A stretch of DNA of 8,129 nt from Bacillota bacterium (GTDB taxonomy: Bacteria; Bacillota; Clostridia; Lachnospirales; Lachnospiraceae). Shown piece by piece: positions 1 to 6,520 of this stretch; the stretch's first letter is position 1, and the number at the start of each line of letters is the position of its first letter. The position numbers and the translations under genes were made by a program. The stretch is taken from positions 1-8,129 of the forward strand of contig JAEYPA010000036.1 in the NCBI GenBank assembly GCA_023411225.1. The letters run 5' to 3'. Under the pieces are notes generated by a model. The model worked only from the letters and a program-made list of their open reading frames with translations, was not told the origin of the DNA and did no database searches.

Positions 1-1101
1 ACTGGTCATAGCAATACCATACTCTTTACTTACCATTTCCAGTTGAATCTTATACTTGTGTAACAGTCTCTCATATAGCTCTTTCGCTATAATGTTGGTT
101 CCTTTAGTTCCTATGATAACCTTGGAGGGATCCTTTTCTACTCCATTTCGATTCGGTCCTTTGTAAATCGACAAGTTCTTAAGACCAGAAAGACGTCCAT
201 CCAGTTCTTTTAAATTGTAAGCATAAGCCTCGAATAATTGCTGTCCTCTGGCTTCCATCAGACCGATGCAGTAGTCCATTGAAGCCATTAAGACATAGGA
301 TGGACTGGAGCTTTGGAGCATGGATAGATACCCTCCAATTCGCTCCACTGATGCCCTGTTTCCTTTTATATGTAATAAGGCCGTCTGGGTAAATGCCGGC
401 ATTGTCTTATGAAGGCTTTGCACGACTATATCTGCTCCATGCAAGAGAGAACTTGTGGGAAAATATGAGTGAAAGCCAAAATGTGCTCCATGTGCCTCAT
501 CCACTAGAAGCAGTTTTCCGTAGTTGTGGACTATCCGAGCTATGGTACTGATGTCTGACACAACTCCCTCGTAAGTAGGAGAAGTAATCACCACCAGCGA
601 GATTTCCGGGTTAGCCTTAAGTTGTTCCTCTACCTCTTCCGGCGACACTTCTTCATAAAAATCTAACTCTCTATTTAACTTAGGATAGAGGTAAATTGGT
701 CTTAATTCATTGAGGTACAGGGCGTTATATACAGCTTTATGACAATTCCTAGCAATAAGGACTTTATCATTTTTCTTGGTACATCCCATAATTCCGGCAA
801 GTAACCCTACAGTACTTCCATTTACAAGAAAATATGTCTTGTCAGAGTGATACAATCTAGCTGCCCGTTCCATGGCATCCTTTAGAATACTTTCAGGAGC
901 ACCTAGATTATCAAAGCCATCGATCTCTGTAATGTCCAGTTGGCAAGCAGCTGCAAGTCCCATATAAATTCCTGTTTCTATGTCATTAACTGATAACTCA
1001 TTTTCCGACATCATAGCAGTATTACGCTTGTGTCCGGGCATATGCATGGGATAGATATCTAATCTGTGATATTTTGACAATTTCTCATATAGTTCTTCCA
1101 T
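1..1101 (-). CDS. Orn/Lys/Arg decarboxylase family PLP enzyme (C-terminus cut off by the window edge)
   Basis: I translated 367 in-frame codons without a stop from an ATG at 1101 down to base 1, so the gene continues past the left edge. The family is usually about 480 residues, so roughly a quarter is missing. The protein has the fold-type I PLP layout: MPGHKR near residues 21-26, NGST at 94-97 (phosphate binding), a His at 121 that would stack on the cofactor, DEAHGAH at 201-207 (Asp201 pairs with the pyridine nitrogen) and SLHK with Lys232 as the Schiff-base lysine. Family members decarboxylate arginine, lysine or ornithine in the cytoplasm, feeding polyamine synthesis; the substrate cannot be read from this part. 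It starts 7 nt after nfo stops, and its likely Shine-Dalgarno (AAGGAAAG, 1112-1119) lies inside the nfo end, which suggests translational coupling. In Bacillus subtilis a relative (yaaO) sits just upstream of tmk, so tmk may follow outside the window. The alternative is another aminotransferase-fold enzyme, but the SxHK and DEAHGAH motifs favour this family. Confidence 0.9.
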   Translation of the reverse strand, partial: MEELYEKLSKYHRLDIYPMHMPGHKRNTAMMSENELSVNDIETGIYMGLAAACQLDITEIDGFDNLGAPESILKDAMERAARLYHSDKTYFLVNGSTVGLLAGIMGCTKKNDKVLIARNCHKAVYNALYLNELRPIYLYPKLNRELDFYEEVSPEEVEEQLKANPEISLVVITSPTYEGVVSDISTIARIVHNYGKLLLVDEAHGAHFGFHSYFPTSSLLHGADIVVQSLHKTMPAFTQTALLHIKGNRASVERIGGYLSMLQSSSPSYVLMASMDYCIGLMEARGQQLFEAYAYNLKELDGRLSGLKNLSIYKGPNRNGVEKDPSKVIIGTKGTNIIAKELYERLLHKYKIQLEMVSKEYGIAMTS

Positions 1102-1108
1102 GAAGCTC

Positions 1109-2011
1109 TCACTTTCCTTCAACAATTTCTTTCAAGAGATCCGGATGGAAATGGCCTTCTTTTAACATGGCAATCTCCTGTTTGTAAGGAGCTACCTTAT
1201 TTTTCTCATCTCCTGGGACGGCCACATAAGGAGTCTCTAAAATCTTTGGTACCTGCTCAAATTCCTTCATGGTAACAATGCGATGAAGAGTGTCAAATCC
1301 GATGCTACCAAAACCGATATTCTCATGGCGGTCTTTCTTTGCTCCAAGCCCGTTCTTACTGTCATTGATATGAAAAACGGCTATTTTATCTAAACCCAGA
1401 ATACGGTCAAATTCGCTCAATACATCATCTAAATTATTAACCAAATCATATCCACTATCATTGACATGGCAAGTGTCAAAACAAACACGAAGCTTATCGT
1501 TATAGTTAACTCCAGCAAAGATTGTTGCCAGTTCTTCAAAGCAGCTTCCCAGCTCACTTCCTTTACCTGCCATAGTCTCTAGAGCAATGACTGCTTTGGT
1601 GTCCTTAGTTAGTACCTCATTTAACCCTTTTATAATTTGTTGCAGCCCTGCTTCAATTCCTGCTCCTACATGGGCGCCAGGATGCAATACCAGACAGCTT
1701 CCCTTCATGGCCTCTGTCCGTTCCAGTTCTAATCTTAGAAAGCTTTCCGCAATCTCATAGGTCTCCGATTTTACCGTGTTAGCCAGATTAATGATATAAG
1801 GTGCATGAACAACCATGTCATCTATTCCATGTTCCCTCATATATTCCCAGGCGGGTTCTATCTTTAATTCACTAATGTCTTTTCTCTTGGTATTCTGTGG
1901 AGCTCCTGTATATAACATAAAGGTATTGGCGTCATAGGATACCGCCTCCTTTGCTGATCCTAACATCATATCTTTCCCACTCATTCCAACATGAGATCCT
2001 AATTTAATCAT
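1109..2011 (-). CDS. nfo: Endonuclease IV (AP endonuclease)
   Basis: This is a 300-residue, full-length member of the endonuclease IV family, a TIM-barrel enzyme with three zinc ions that cuts DNA 5' to abasic sites and removes blocked 3' ends in base excision repair. All expected metal ligands can be placed: His69 (VVHAPY), His110 (LVLHPGAH), Glu145 (ALETMAG), Asp179 and His182 (CFDTCH), His214 (FHINDSKN), Asp227 and His229 (DRHENIG) and Glu259 (LETPY). The ATG at 2011 is preceded by AAAGGA about 7 nt upstream and the N-terminus MIKLGSHVGM is the usual start of the family, so the start is secure. It is the middle gene of a three-gene run: 27 nt after the PD-(D/E)xK-like protein and 7 nt before the decarboxylase. 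I see no terminator or promoter in either gap, so it is probably transcribed from the promoter at 2800-2838. Nothing is degenerate or truncated. Confidence 0.97.
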   Translation of the reverse strand: MIKLGSHVGMSGKDMMLGSAKEAVSYDANTFMLYTGAPQNTKRKDISELKIEPAWEYMREHGIDDMVVHAPYIINLANTVKSETYEIAESFLRLELERTEAMKGSCLVLHPGAHVGAGIEAGLQQIIKGLNEVLTKDTKAVIALETMAGKGSELGSCFEELATIFAGVNYNDKLRVCFDTCHVNDSGYDLVNNLDDVLSEFDRILGLDKIAVFHINDSKNGLGAKKDRHENIGFGSIGFDTLHRIVTMKEFEQVPKILETPYVAVPGDEKNKVAPYKQEIAMLKEGHFHPDLLKEIVEGK

Positions 2012-2038
2012 AATAAATCCTTTCTTCTTGTAGTCATA

Positions 2039-2773
2039 CTACGCTCTCTTATATAGAATTGCATTTCCTTTCTTACCCACTGGTTCTACTATGCCAAGAT
2101 AATGGAGAATATGCACTCCTGTTCGGGCTCGAGTAATGTTTAACTTGGTCGCTTTCTGGTAATCTTTTGTGGAAAATACCTCCGGAAGTGCTTCTGGTAC
2201 AAATTGTTTATAATCCTCAATTGTATTAATCTCCACCTGGTCTACTAACTTAATGGGAATCCTTTCATATCGCTGTGAACCTTTCTTTTTATCCTTACTC
2301 CATCCATTTAACAGACGCTGCTCCTCTATATTGACAAACACCAATGTAATCTGTAGATTAGGATGTTCCAGGTATGGTTTAATCTTATATAGTTCATAAA
2401 AGCTGTCATATATGGTGCCTTTTTTTGGAGACTTTCTCTTTGTGCTAACGGTTCCTGTCTCTTCATCAATCCATTCCAACCATTTCTCATAAGGAATAGG
2501 ATAGACAATCCGTACCTTGCCTTCCTCTAAAAAGGCATCCAGCTTTCTTCTTAGTTTATTAAAGGCTCTAGTCTGAATCTCAATAACATCCTGTCCATGA
2601 ACAATATCTGCCACAAATCCCTGATAACGAATCTCATGATAGGCAGAGTCAGGCTCTAAGTAGTATTTAAAAATGGCATGAAGGGTCTTCTCCCCTAAAG
2701 TGCCAATTCCAGTATTATTATCCTGTTTATTTAAAATAATATTACAAGCCTCATAAAATTGTTGCTCCTTCAC
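2039..2773 (-). CDS. Uncharacterised protein with PD-(D/E)xK nuclease-like core and C-terminal winged-helix-like region
   Basis: I do not recognise a named family for this 244-residue soluble protein. The N-terminal part has the order expected of a PD-(D/E)xK nuclease: a helix with Glu28 (GTLGEKTLHAIF), a beta hairpin carrying Asp56 (GFVADIV), then VIEIQTR with Glu65 and Gln67, followed by a basic helix (KLRRKLDAFLEEG, about 73-85) and a hydrophobic strand (VRIVYPI). Gln in place of the usual Lys in E-x-K is known in some members of this superfamily. Residues 105-175 are rich in Lys/Arg (TKRKSPKKG, KDKKKGSQR), consistent with nucleic acid contact. The last 45 residues (STKDYQKATKLNITRAR to the end) look like a winged helix-turn-helix. 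It is first in the operon with nfo and the decarboxylase. The start is a GTG with a strong GGGAGG 6 nt upstream. A DNA-processing or DNA-binding role is inference; activity is unproven and a non-catalytic regulator is possible. Confidence 0.85.
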   Translation of the reverse strand: MKEQQFYEACNIILNKQDNNTGIGTLGEKTLHAIFKYYLEPDSAYHEIRYQGFVADIVHGQDVIEIQTRAFNKLRRKLDAFLEEGKVRIVYPIPYEKWLEWIDEETGTVSTKRKSPKKGTIYDSFYELYKIKPYLEHPNLQITLVFVNIEEQRLLNGWSKDKKKGSQRYERIPIKLVDQVEINTIEDYKQFVPEALPEVFSTKDYQKATKLNITRARTGVHILHYLGIVEPVGKKGNAILYKRA

Positions 2774-2779
2774 ACAATT

Positions 2780-2785
2780 CCTCCC
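2780..2785 (-). promoter_or_regulatory. Ribosome binding site that fixes the GTG start of the 244-residue protein
   Basis: GGGAGG on the minus strand ends 6 nt before the GTG at 2773-2771. No in-frame ATG lies closer to this site, so it decides a GTG start. Confidence 0.8.
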
Positions 2786-2799
2786 AATTCTTTTGTGCT

Positions 2800-2838
2800 A
2801 TTATATTCAATTATAGCTTATTGTAATGGGAAAAACAA
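2800..2838 (-). promoter_or_regulatory. Sigma-A-like promoter for the nuclease-like/nfo/decarboxylase operon
   Basis: On the minus strand TTGTTT (2833-2838) and TATAAT (2810-2815) are separated by 17 nt. A second perfect TATAAT lies 10 bp further downstream (2800-2805), with ATTACA 16 nt before it as a possible alternative -35. Either would give a short 5' leader ahead of the GGGAGG site. The -35 matches TTGACA at only three positions, so strength rests on the -10. The -35 region overlaps the U-tract of the terminator of spoVAF. Confidence 0.6.
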
Positions 2839-2869
2839 TCTGCCAACAGGCTATGCCCGTTGGCAGATT
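2831..2869 (-). terminator. Rho-independent terminator of spoVAF
   Basis: A perfect 11-bp inverted repeat (AATCTGCCAAC at 2837-2847 against GTTGGCAGATT at 2859-2869) can extend inward by GGC/GCC past one mismatch. It starts 2 nt after the spoVAF stop codon. On the minus strand the stem is followed by GTTTTT (2836-2831). The other strand also has a T-run after the stem (2872-2880), but no gene reads toward it from the left. Confidence 0.85.
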
Positions 2870-2871
2870 AC

Positions 2872-4302
2872 TTATTTTTTTTGATTGTCTTTATAAGCTT
2901 GTTTCAACGGAATTCGGAAGAACCTGCGAAACAGTTCTTTTCCGTTAAATGGAACAAGGGGATAGAGGTAGCTTTCTCCAGACACTGTCCGGTTGCAGAC
3001 CACAGCCAGTATGGTGATAATGGCACCTGCTATAAAACCCCATAAACCAAAGATACCCGTCAGAATCAACATAATAACACGCATAAACTTTAAAGCATAA
3101 CCAAGTTCATAGCTGGCCTGCGAATAGTTGGCAATAGCCACAAATGCCATATACAACATGGTTTCCGCATTAAACCAACCGGAACTTACCGTAAAGTCTC
3201 CTAATACGATACCTGCCACAACAGAAAGAGGTGTGCTTAGCATACTTGGGGTGTTCATAGACGCGAGCTTAAGACCATCAATAGCAAATTCCAGAATAAG
3301 AAGCTGATAGATAAGGGGCACATTAATCGGATCATCTATCTTCAAAAACTCCAGGGAGACAGGAAGCCAATCAGGATTCTGCATAAACAGAAGCCATACC
3401 GGTGTAAGAAATAATGCTACCAGGTTAATAAGCATTCTGCTTATTCTTAAATAAGTACCTGTTATCGGTGGAAAATAGTAATCGTCCGCCTCTTCAGTAA
3501 TCTCAAACAAGGATGTTGGAAGAATCATAGCGGAAGGAGAATTGTCTACAAGAACTATGATACTTCCTTCTAGTACCGAAGCTGCTGCCGTATCAGGCCG
3601 TTCTGTGTACTTAAACTTCGGAAATGGATTAAACCAACTTCCCATATGGATACACTCTGCCAAGCTTTCTGTATTAAGTGACAGAGCATCTACCTGAATA
3701 TCATTTATTTTCTTACGAATAGACCCTAAGAACTTCTCATCGACTCGATCCTGCATATAACACAGTACCACATCCGTTCTCGAGCTTTTTCCTACTGAAG
3801 TAATCTCCATTGTCAGCTTCGGATTGCGAATTCTCCGTCTAATTAAAGCAGTGTTAAATACAATGGTTTCAACAAAACCATCTTTTGAGCCCCGCATAAC
3901 CTTATCCTTATCCGGCTCTTCTATCGACCGTGCAGGATAGGTTCGAAAGTCAATAGAAATAATCTTATCAAAACCTTCAATTACTAAAATTGGTACACCA
4001 GAGAGTACATTTCCTACTAAGGTGTCCATATCTGTAATAAAATCCACTTCCCCGTAAGGCATTAGCTTCTTGGACATTTCATGAGCGTCTTTTGCCATAT
4101 CCTCAGGTTTAATACCATACAAGAACTGCATTATCTTTTCTAAAACTTCATCCTTATTTAATCCATCTATAAAATAGAAACAGGCTTCTTTTCCTGCTAT
4201 GGTAATGACACGATAAATAATATCAAAGTTATTCTCAACATTAAGAACCTGATTAATGCTCTTAATATTCATAGCAAAATTTTTGGATAAACTATATTCC
4301 AT
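2872..4302 (-). CDS. spoVAF: SpoVAF-like spore germination protein of the GerA family
   Basis: This 476-residue protein belongs to the GerA/SpoVAF family of inner-spore-membrane proteins. The soluble N-terminal half holds the conserved RGSKDGFVET stretch (137-146), ALIRRRIR (152-159), NPFP (215-218), YTERPD (222-227) and EGSIIVLVDNSPSA (235-248). The C-terminal half has several hydrophobic segments, clearest at about 290-308, 360-375 and 407-436, and ends with PLVPFNGKELFRRFF. The details (YTERPD, PLVPFNGK, length close to 490) fit SpoVAF better than the nutrient-receptor A subunits GerAA/GerKA. Known SpoVAF proteins aid germination and early ion release. It begins with an ATG at 4302, 5 nt after GAGGTG. 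No spoVA genes or gerB/gerC partners flank it, so it is a stand-alone copy here. A sigma-G-like promoter candidate lies just upstream and a strong terminator directly follows. A GerA-type receptor A subunit is the alternative call. Confidence 0.85.
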   Translation of the reverse strand: MEYSLSKNFAMNIKSINQVLNVENNFDIIYRVITIAGKEACFYFIDGLNKDEVLEKIMQFLYGIKPEDMAKDAHEMSKKLMPYGEVDFITDMDTLVGNVLSGVPILVIEGFDKIISIDFRTYPARSIEEPDKDKVMRGSKDGFVETIVFNTALIRRRIRNPKLTMEITSVGKSSRTDVVLCYMQDRVDEKFLGSIRKKINDIQVDALSLNTESLAECIHMGSWFNPFPKFKYTERPDTAAASVLEGSIIVLVDNSPSAMILPTSLFEITEEADDYYFPPITGTYLRISRMLINLVALFLTPVWLLFMQNPDWLPVSLEFLKIDDPINVPLIYQLLILEFAIDGLKLASMNTPSMLSTPLSVVAGIVLGDFTVSSGWFNAETMLYMAFVAIANYSQASYELGYALKFMRVIMLILTGIFGLWGFIAGAIITILAVVCNRTVSGESYLYPLVPFNGKELFRRFFRIPLKQAYKDNQKK

Positions 4303-4322
4303 ATTATCACCTCATGCATTTG

Positions 4323-4351
4323 TTATATGAGACATTACTGGTAGTTTATCC
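4323..4351 (-). promoter_or_regulatory. Candidate sigma-G-type (forespore) promoter of spoVAF
   Basis: On the minus strand GGATA (4347-4351) is followed after 17 nt by CATATAA (4323-4329), close to the sigma-G pattern of a GHATR-like -35 and CATWHTA-like -10, with one mismatch in each box. It would start RNA close to 4316, leaving a very short leader before the GAGGTG site. It is supported by the known sigma-G control of spoVAF in Bacillus, but the match is imperfect. Confidence 0.35.
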
Positions 4352-4377
4352 AAAACTAAATATTTCATTCTATTCTA

Positions 4378-5118
4378 TTATTCTATGCTGTCGACCACTT
4401 CTTTCATAACCTTTGCTATATCATCATTTATTATCAAATTAGCTTTATTATCTGCAGAAGTTGCAGATTTATTTATTAATACTAGTTTTTTCCCACTATA
4501 GTAATCAATTAATCCTGCTGCAGGATATACAATTAAAGAGGTTCCTCCTATGATTAGGGTATCCGCATTTGCAATAGCACTAATCACCCCAGAGAGAATC
4601 TTCTGATCCAGACCTTCTTCATATAAGACTACATCCGGTTTTACTGTTCCACCACATTTCTTGCAGGTAGGAACCCCTTCCGCTGCCAGAATGTATTTTT
4701 CGTCATAAAATTCATGGCACCTTGTACAGTAATTACGAAGAACTGAACCATGTAACTCATATACATTGTTACATCCCGCCGCTTGATGCAACCCATCGAT
4801 ATTTTGGGTTATGACTGCTTTTAATTTGCCCATCTCTTCTAATTTTGCCAGAGCTATATGACAATCATTGGGTCTTGCATTAGGGTAAATTAGATTTTTC
4901 TTATAAAACCAATAGAACTCCTCTGGATAAGACACAAAAAAGGAATGTGATACAGCCTGCTCTGGAGAAAAGTTACGTTTCAACTTTTTACTATAAAGTC
5001 CATCAGAGCTACGAAAATCGGGTATGCCACTGGCAGTGCTAACTCCTGCTCCACCAAAAAAGACTATATTATTACTGTCTTTTAGCATTTCTCCTAACCT
5101 TTCTATCTTTTTATCCAT
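4378..5118 (-). CDS. cobB: Sir2-family NAD-dependent protein deacetylase (sirtuin)
   Basis: This 246-residue cytoplasmic enzyme removes acetyl groups from protein lysines using NAD+, giving O-acetyl-ADP-ribose and nicotinamide. The Rossmann-type motif GAGVSTASGIPDFR spans 23-36, TQNIDGLH is at 104-111, and the catalytic His is His123 in ELHGS. A structural zinc site is formed by C131/C134 (CTRC) and C152/C155 (CKKC). GGTSLIVYPAAGL (191-203) and LVLINKSAT (212-220) complete the NAD pocket. The segment between the first motifs resembles the Thermotoga-type class U deacetylases (SYPEEFYWFYK) and lacks the Tyr/Arg pair of SIRT5-like desuccinylases, so deacetylation is the likelier activity. The family's FGE motif reads YEE here (166-168). 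GGAG lies 8 nt before the ATG. It has its own extended -10 promoter and 75 nt separates it from spoVAF with no obvious terminator, so read-through is possible. Confidence 0.95.
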   Translation of the reverse strand: MDKKIERLGEMLKDSNNIVFFGGAGVSTASGIPDFRSSDGLYSKKLKRNFSPEQAVSHSFFVSYPEEFYWFYKKNLIYPNARPNDCHIALAKLEEMGKLKAVITQNIDGLHQAAGCNNVYELHGSVLRNYCTRCHEFYDEKYILAAEGVPTCKKCGGTVKPDVVLYEEGLDQKILSGVISAIANADTLIIGGTSLIVYPAAGLIDYYSGKKLVLINKSATSADNKANLIINDDIAKVMKEVVDSIE

Positions 5119-5142
5119 AGAATCATCTCCAACTTTTTTCTT

Positions 5143-5171
5143 ATTATATCACTTTTAAACCTTTCTTTTCA
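5143..5171 (-). promoter_or_regulatory. Extended -10 promoter of the sirtuin gene
   Basis: The minus strand shows TGATATAAT (5143-5151), a perfect -10 with the TG extension, and a weak -35 TGAAAA (5166-5171) 17 nt upstream. The leader to the ATG at 5118 is short and contains the GGAG site. Confidence 0.6.
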
Positions 5172-5277
5172 TTTATATCAAATTATCCTAGTAATTTTAT
5201 TTATTCAATATGAAAGTACAGTTCATAGCATAGGTAGCATTACGTATATGTATTTTAATACTATAATATTCTTCATA

Positions 5278-5337
5278 AGTGGATAACTAGGACTTTTAGT
5301 GGATAACTCTTTTATTCTCATTCTTTTATGTGGATCT
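5278..5337 (-). repeat. Three DnaA-box-like sequences, two of them an exact 11-bp direct repeat
   Basis: AGTGGATAACT occurs at 5278-5288 and again at 5298-5308. Read on the minus strand each contains TTATCCACT, one base from the DnaA box TTATCCACA. A third, weaker copy, TGTGGATCT, is at 5329-5337. The starts are 20 and 31 bp apart, close to two and three helical turns. The cluster lies in the 217-nt space between the cysteine-rich gene and the sirtuin; the third copy just overlaps the cysteine-rich gene's stop codon. Otherwise this space holds only the sirtuin promoter at 5143-5171. DnaA binding is inference. Confidence 0.45.
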
Positions 5338-5776
5338 ACTTATTTTTAAGGTGTACTCTTAGAACGCATTTATTGCCTCCCCTGAGAATAGAATCTAAAA
5401 GATCAACTTTTATTTCTCTATCCGGCCATACTATGTTGAGATTATATAGTAGACTTTGACGAGAACATTCACACAGGTAACCTGATGTAAGATACCCATT
5501 CTTATACAAATCACAAAGACACGCATGATAGGTGATTTCATATTCTCGTTCCTTCATAATTTCATTCACATCAATTGCCTCAATCTTATAATTGAGCTGT
5601 TGAAAGAACTTGGGAATATCCTTTGTCCTCTTCCATATATCTTGATAAATAGCTTTTGTATAAGAATCTGAGCATGCTTTTCCGCACTGTGCAAATAGCG
5701 GCTCTCTTTCTGACTCCGGTAACCCTTCTATTCCTTTTTCTAATCCCTTAAACCAATAATCCAAGAATTCTCCCAT
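5336..5776 (-). CDS. Small cysteine-rich protein of unknown function
   Basis: This 146-residue soluble protein carries seven cysteines in a spaced pattern: C31 and C35 (CGKAC), C86 and C88 (CLC), C102 and C104 (LCECSR) and C137 (NKCVLR). The pattern CGxxC, CxC, LCxCSR and a final SILRGxxxC recalls clostridial cysteine-rich proteins that I associate loosely with the ATC-hydrolase/DUF6144 group, but I am not certain of that match. The cysteines could hold a metal or Fe-S centre or act as thiols; no signal peptide or membrane segment is visible, so it is probably cytoplasmic. GAGGAG lies 5 nt before the ATG at 5776. It is the last gene of the run, 34 nt after the racemase gene, and no convincing U-tract terminator follows; the transcript may run into the DnaA-box-like region. 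A function cannot be assigned. Confidence 0.8.
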   Translation of the reverse strand: MGEFLDYWFKGLEKGIEGLPESEREPLFAQCGKACSDSYTKAIYQDIWKRTKDIPKFFQQLNYKIEAIDVNEIMKEREYEITYHACLCDLYKNGYLTSGYLCECSRQSLLYNLNIVWPDREIKVDLLDSILRGGNKCVLRVHLKNK

Positions 5777-5810
5777 TCTACTCTCCTCTTTTAATTTCTA
5801 TAAATACGAT

Positions 5811-6503
5811 TTATGCTTCTAGCGCTTTCAACGCTGCTACTCGTCCATGTATTAATGTAGTATCAAATACAGGCAGTTCAGTATCTGCCTGACTTACTAA
5901 TAAGCCTATTTCCGTACATCCAAGGATAACACCCTCTGCACCTTTCTCATTAAGTTGATTAATAATATGTAAATACTTCTTTTTTGATTCTTCTAATATG
6001 TTTCCTAGACATAATTCGTCATATATAATATGATTAACAACCTCTATTTCTTTTTCTTCCGGTATAAGTACCTGGATTCCTCTTTTTTCAATCCGATCTT
6101 TATAAAAGTCCTGTGTCATGGTATACTTGGTGCCAAGTAATGCCACTCTTTTGATCTTATTCTGCACTAGCTGATCTGCTGTAGCATCCGCAATATGTAT
6201 AATAGGAATCTGTATCTTTTCTTCAATCTGTGGCACCACTTTATGCATGGTATTGGTGCAAATGATAATATAGTCCGCACCTGCCTTTTGTAGGCTATAT
6301 GCAGCCGCGGCCAGAATATCTGCGCTTCTATCCCACTCTCCATTGGATTGACATTCTTCTATTTCTGCAAAGTCTACACTATATAGTATTATCTTAGCAG
6401 AGTGAAGTCCTCCTAATCTTTCCTTTATTGTCTCATTCATAATCTTATAATAGGTAACTGTACTTTCCCAACTCATACCTCCAATAAGCTCTATTGTCTT
6501 CAT
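5811..6503 (-). CDS. Aspartate/glutamate racemase family amino acid racemase
   Basis: This 230-residue protein is a cofactor-independent racemase of the Asp/Glu superfamily, which inverts the alpha carbon of an amino acid with two cysteines acting as acid and base. Both are present: Cys82 in IICTNTMHK and Cys196 in ILGCTEIGLL. The N-terminus IELIGGMSWEST (residues 4-15) and YSVDFAEIEECQ (41-52) are typical of the aspartate racemase/YgeA/RacX branch rather than of MurI glutamate racemase. Substrate range cannot be read from the sequence; relatives of YgeA and RacX act on several amino acids and provide non-canonical D-amino acids. The length is normal for the family. A perfect AGGAGG lies 8 nt before the ATG, the strongest ribosome binding site of the window. 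It sits 17 nt after the hydrolase and 34 nt before the cysteine-rich gene, which supports co-transcription. Confidence 0.92.
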   Translation of the reverse strand: MKTIELIGGMSWESTVTYYKIMNETIKERLGGLHSAKIILYSVDFAEIEECQSNGEWDRSADILAAAAYSLQKAGADYIIICTNTMHKVVPQIEEKIQIPIIHIADATADQLVQNKIKRVALLGTKYTMTQDFYKDRIEKRGIQVLIPEEKEIEVVNHIIYDELCLGNILEESKKKYLHIINQLNEKGAEGVILGCTEIGLLVSQADTELPVFDTTLIHGRVAALKALEA

Positions 6504-6520
6504 AATTTATACCTCCTGTG

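Noticed and set aside
2326..2508. Minus-strand 60-codon reading frame within the nuclease-like gene
   Set aside because: It is an out-of-frame shadow of a well-supported gene and has no ribosome binding site of its own.
2860..3045. Plus-strand reading frame of 61 codons
   Set aside because: It lies opposite spoVAF, begins inside the terminator stem, has no ribosome binding site and no recognisable product.
4333..4360. Inverted repeat TAGTTT/AAACTA as a sirtuin terminator
   Set aside because: The stem is only 6 bp, AT-rich and has no U-tract, so I do not call a terminator there.
4613..4627. YEE instead of FGE in the sirtuin as a sign of lost activity
   Set aside because: The catalytic His, NAD-binding motifs and zinc cysteines are all intact, so I treat the change as family variation.
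5209..5266. Short minus-strand frame of 17 codons between the cysteine-rich gene and the sirtuin
   Set aside because: No Shine-Dalgarno precedes its ATG and it is too short to support.
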